64,000 nt of DNA, taken from contig CAVRGT010000010.1 in the NCBI GenBank assembly GCA_963720805.1, forward strand, positions 62,001-126,000. The letters run 5' to 3'. Below are positions 62,483-64,000 of the stretch, piece by piece (position 1 is the stretch's first letter; each line of letters starts with the position of its first letter). The translations under genes were made by a program, and so were the position numbers. The stretch comes from VRUE01 sp963720805 (lineage in GTDB: Bacteria; Actinomycetota; Thermoleophilia; Solirubrobacterales; 70-9). The notes beneath the pieces are model-generated. The model worked only from the letters and a program-made list of their open reading frames with translations. It ran no database searches and was not told where the DNA came from.

Positions 62483-63748
62483 GTGCGTTCCCACGAGCTG
62501 TATCAGCGGGCGGTGAAGGTGCTTCCGGGGGGAGTTAACAGCCCCGTGCGGGCTATGGGGCAGATTGGGCGGGAGCCGATCTTTGTTGCGCGGGGGGAGG
62601 GGTGCGAACTGGTCGATGTCGATGGCGATCGGTACGTCGATTGGGTCGGTTCGTGGGGGCCGCTGATCCTTGGGCACGCTCATCCCGCGGTGCTGGCGGC
62701 GGTCGAGACTGCCGCCGTCAATGGCACCAGCTTCGGCGCCGCGACCGAGGCCGAGGTCGAGTTGGCCGAGGAGGTGGTGGCCCGCGTGCCATCTGCGGAG
62801 ATGATTCGCATGACCAGCTCCGGCACCGAGGCGGCGATGAGCGCGATTCGGCTCGCCCGCGCCGCCACGGGCCGCGAGGTCGTGGTCAAGTTCGCCGGCG
62901 CCTACCACGGCCACTCCGACGGCCTGCTCGCCGAGGCCGGCTCGGGAATCGCGACGCTGGCACTGCCGGCGAGCGCCGGGGTCAGCGCGGCCCAGACAGC
63001 GGGCACCGTGGTGGTGCCGTGGAACGACCCGGTGGCCCTCGACCGCGCCCTCGCCGAGCACCCCGTCGCCGCGGTGATCCTCGAGCCGATCGCGGCCAAC
63101 ATGGGTGTCGTCCCGCCCGCCGACGGCTTCCTCGAACACGCCGCATCGGCCGCCCGCGCCGGCGGCGCCCTGTTGATCTTCGACGAGGTGATCAGCGGCT
63201 TCCGCGTCGCCGCCGGCGGCGCCCAGCAGCTCTACGGCGTCGAACCCGACCTGACCGTGCTCGGCAAGATCCTCGGCGGCGGCCTGCCCGCCGCGGCCTT
63301 CGCCGGCTCGCGCGAGTTGATGGAGCGGATCGCGCCGGCGGGGGACGTCTACCAAGCCGGAACGCTCTCCGGCAATCCGCTGGCGATCGCCGCCGGTCTC
63401 GCCACCCTGCGACTGCTCGACGCGGCTGCCTACGAGCACCTCGCCGCGCTCACCGAGCGCCTTCGCGCCGGCCTCGCCGGCTTGGCCGAGGGCCGACCGC
63501 TGCAGTTGGGATCGGCACCGGGTCTGCTCACCCTCTTCTTCAGCGCCGACCCGGTCGTCGACTTCGCCGGCGCGGCAGCCTGCGACCTCGACGCCCACGC
63601 CCGCTTCTGCCGGGCGATGCTGACCCGCGGCGTCTACCCACCCCCTTCGCAGTTCGAGGCCTGGTTCGTCTCGCTCGCCCACGACGAGGCGACGATCGAC
63701 CGCACCATCGAAGCCGCCGCCGACTCGCTCGCCGAGGCCCTTCAATGA
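62483..63748 (+). CDS. hemL: glutamate-1-semialdehyde 2,1-aminomutase
   Basis: 421-residue PLP enzyme making ALA from glutamate semialdehyde, the step before HemB. LYQRAVKVLPGGVNSPVRAM opens it. DVDGDRYVDWVGSWGPLILG, MTSSGTEAAMSAIRLARAAT, FAGAYHGHSDGLL, LIFDEVISGFRVAAGGAQQL and LTVLGKILGGGLPAAAFAGS (PLP lysine) follow, with QAGTLSGNPLAIAAGLATL. GTG 62483 fits family starts; the frame is open through hairpin A6 to a GTG at 62438. It shows the C5 route of tetrapyrrole synthesis. Confidence 0.95.
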   Translation: MRSHELYQRAVKVLPGGVNSPVRAMGQIGREPIFVARGEGCELVDVDGDRYVDWVGSWGPLILGHAHPAVLAAVETAAVNGTSFGAATEAEVELAEEVVARVPSAEMIRMTSSGTEAAMSAIRLARAATGREVVVKFAGAYHGHSDGLLAEAGSGIATLALPASAGVSAAQTAGTVVVPWNDPVALDRALAEHPVAAVILEPIAANMGVVPPADGFLEHAASAARAGGALLIFDEVISGFRVAAGGAQQLYGVEPDLTVLGKILGGGLPAAAFAGSRELMERIAPAGDVYQAGTLSGNPLAIAAGLATLRLLDAAAYEHLAALTERLRAGLAGLAEGRPLQLGSAPGLLTLFFSADPVVDFAGAAACDLDAHARFCRAMLTRGVYPPPSQFEAWFVSLAHDEATIDRTIEAAADSLAEALQ

Positions 63749-63752
63749 TGCA

Positions 63753-63795
63753 GTGCAACGCTTTGTGGCCCTCACAGAGCCGTAAAACGTTTCAC
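63753..63795. terminator. family C hairpin C3
   Basis: GTGCAACGCTTTGTGGC pairs imperfectly with GCCGTAAAACGTTTCAC. It begins 4 bases after the hemL stop and resembles C1/C2 at 7.6 kb. Confidence 0.65.
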
Positions 63796-63806
63796 CTGTG
63801 GCAGCG

Positions 63807-64000
63807 ATGACTACCAGCCCCGGAGATGCCCTGGAGCTCCTCGCCGCCCGCCTGCGCGAGGCCGAGTCGCCGCTCTCCTCGCACGTCACCGACTGCGCTG
63901 AGCGCCCGGTCTTCGGCCTGCTCGCCGCGCTCGGGCCGCGCTCCGCCGTCGCCCCGGCCGAGTACGCCTTCGTGGTCGAGGCCGTGCGCGAGGGCTACCT
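63807..64000 (+). CDS. unidentified protein, truncated at window edge
   Basis: The ATG at 63807 opens a frame to the end of the window (about 64 residues). It reads TTSPGDALELLAARLREAES, then SSHVTDCAERPVFGLLAALG and PAEYAFVVEAVREGYL. GC use at third positions is gene-like. I do not recognise the family from this part. It lies 11 bases after hairpin C3 and is co-directional with hemL. Confidence 0.6.
   Translation, partial: MTTSPGDALELLAARLREAESPLSSHVTDCAERPVFGLLAALGPRSAVAPAEYAFVVEAVREGY

Noticed and set aside
63783..63800. GTTTCACCTGTGG as a second parS site
   Set aside because: Only the left half matches; it is explained by the right arm of hairpin C3.

Overview
The window is a 64 kb stretch of high-GC, chromosomal, actinobacterial-type DNA that contains the replication origin. 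Three things point to actinobacteria: the order dnaA-dnaN-recF-dciA-gyrB-gyrA; the block fhaA-fhaB-pstP-rodA-pbpA-pknB; and the many predicted leaderless starts, with a TANNNT hexamer 6-8 bases before the start codon. A deep-branching group such as Thermoleophilia/Solirubrobacterales would fit, but I infer this from gene content only. There is no phage, transposase, CRISPR array or plasmid gene.

Layout. 0-7.6 kb: two tandem TetR regulators, an enoyl-CoA hydratase, a sugar/H+ symporter, metF, a DUF3105 membrane protein and two GNAT-fold acyltransferases. 7.7-19.5 kb: a surface-polysaccharide locus with a priming sugar transferase, three glycosyltransferases, a flippase, an O-antigen-ligase-type protein, two small envelope proteins (FlgD-Ig-like and LytR_C), a CapD-type dehydratase, DedA and UppP. 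19.6-23.6 kb: purM, an AAA ATPase with a DUF234 nuclease-like tail, and a Ser/Thr kinase. 23.6-32.8 kb: a minus-strand wall growth and phospho-signalling block made of a Ser/Thr kinase, FhaA, FhaB, PP2C phosphatase, RodA, PBP, PASTA kinase and Ddl. 32.8-35.3 kb: a CARDB-like envelope protein, pheA and an HNH nuclease. 35.7-49.7 kb: the origin. gyrA, gyrB, dciA, recF, dnaN and dnaA run leftward; rpmH, rnpA, yidD, yidC, jag, rsmG, parA, parB and tRNA-Ile run rightward. A parS-like site lies at the rnpA/yidD junction and DnaA-box-like repeats lie between dnaN and dnaA. 49.7-60.2 kb: a DUF151 nuclease, a second Ddl, an aminotransferase, a phosphodiesterase, a GT87-like membrane protein, YmdB, a GGCT-like protein and an ABC exporter. 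60.3-64 kb: a haem precursor cluster of hemB, a fused siroheme-decarboxylase-like protein and hemL, then a truncated gene.

The most striking feature is several families of long, often perfect, hairpins. Family A (6 copies) and family B (3 copies) each have a conserved core but arms that differ completely between copies while staying perfectly complementary. They begin at, or within a few bases of, the stop codon of the upstream gene and point in its sense direction. Family C (3 copies) are short hairpins directly after stop codons. Family D (3 copies) and some single-copy hairpins lie inside genes in frame and add low-complexity peptides to membrane proteins and to protein tails. I cannot match these to a described element.

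A caution on quality: about ten apparent single-base frameshifts are concentrated in recF, dnaN, dnaA, yidD and yidC (41.1-45.8 kb), and another sits in the PASTA kinase. Because dnaA, dnaN and yidC are normally essential, these are more probably sequence errors than real mutations.
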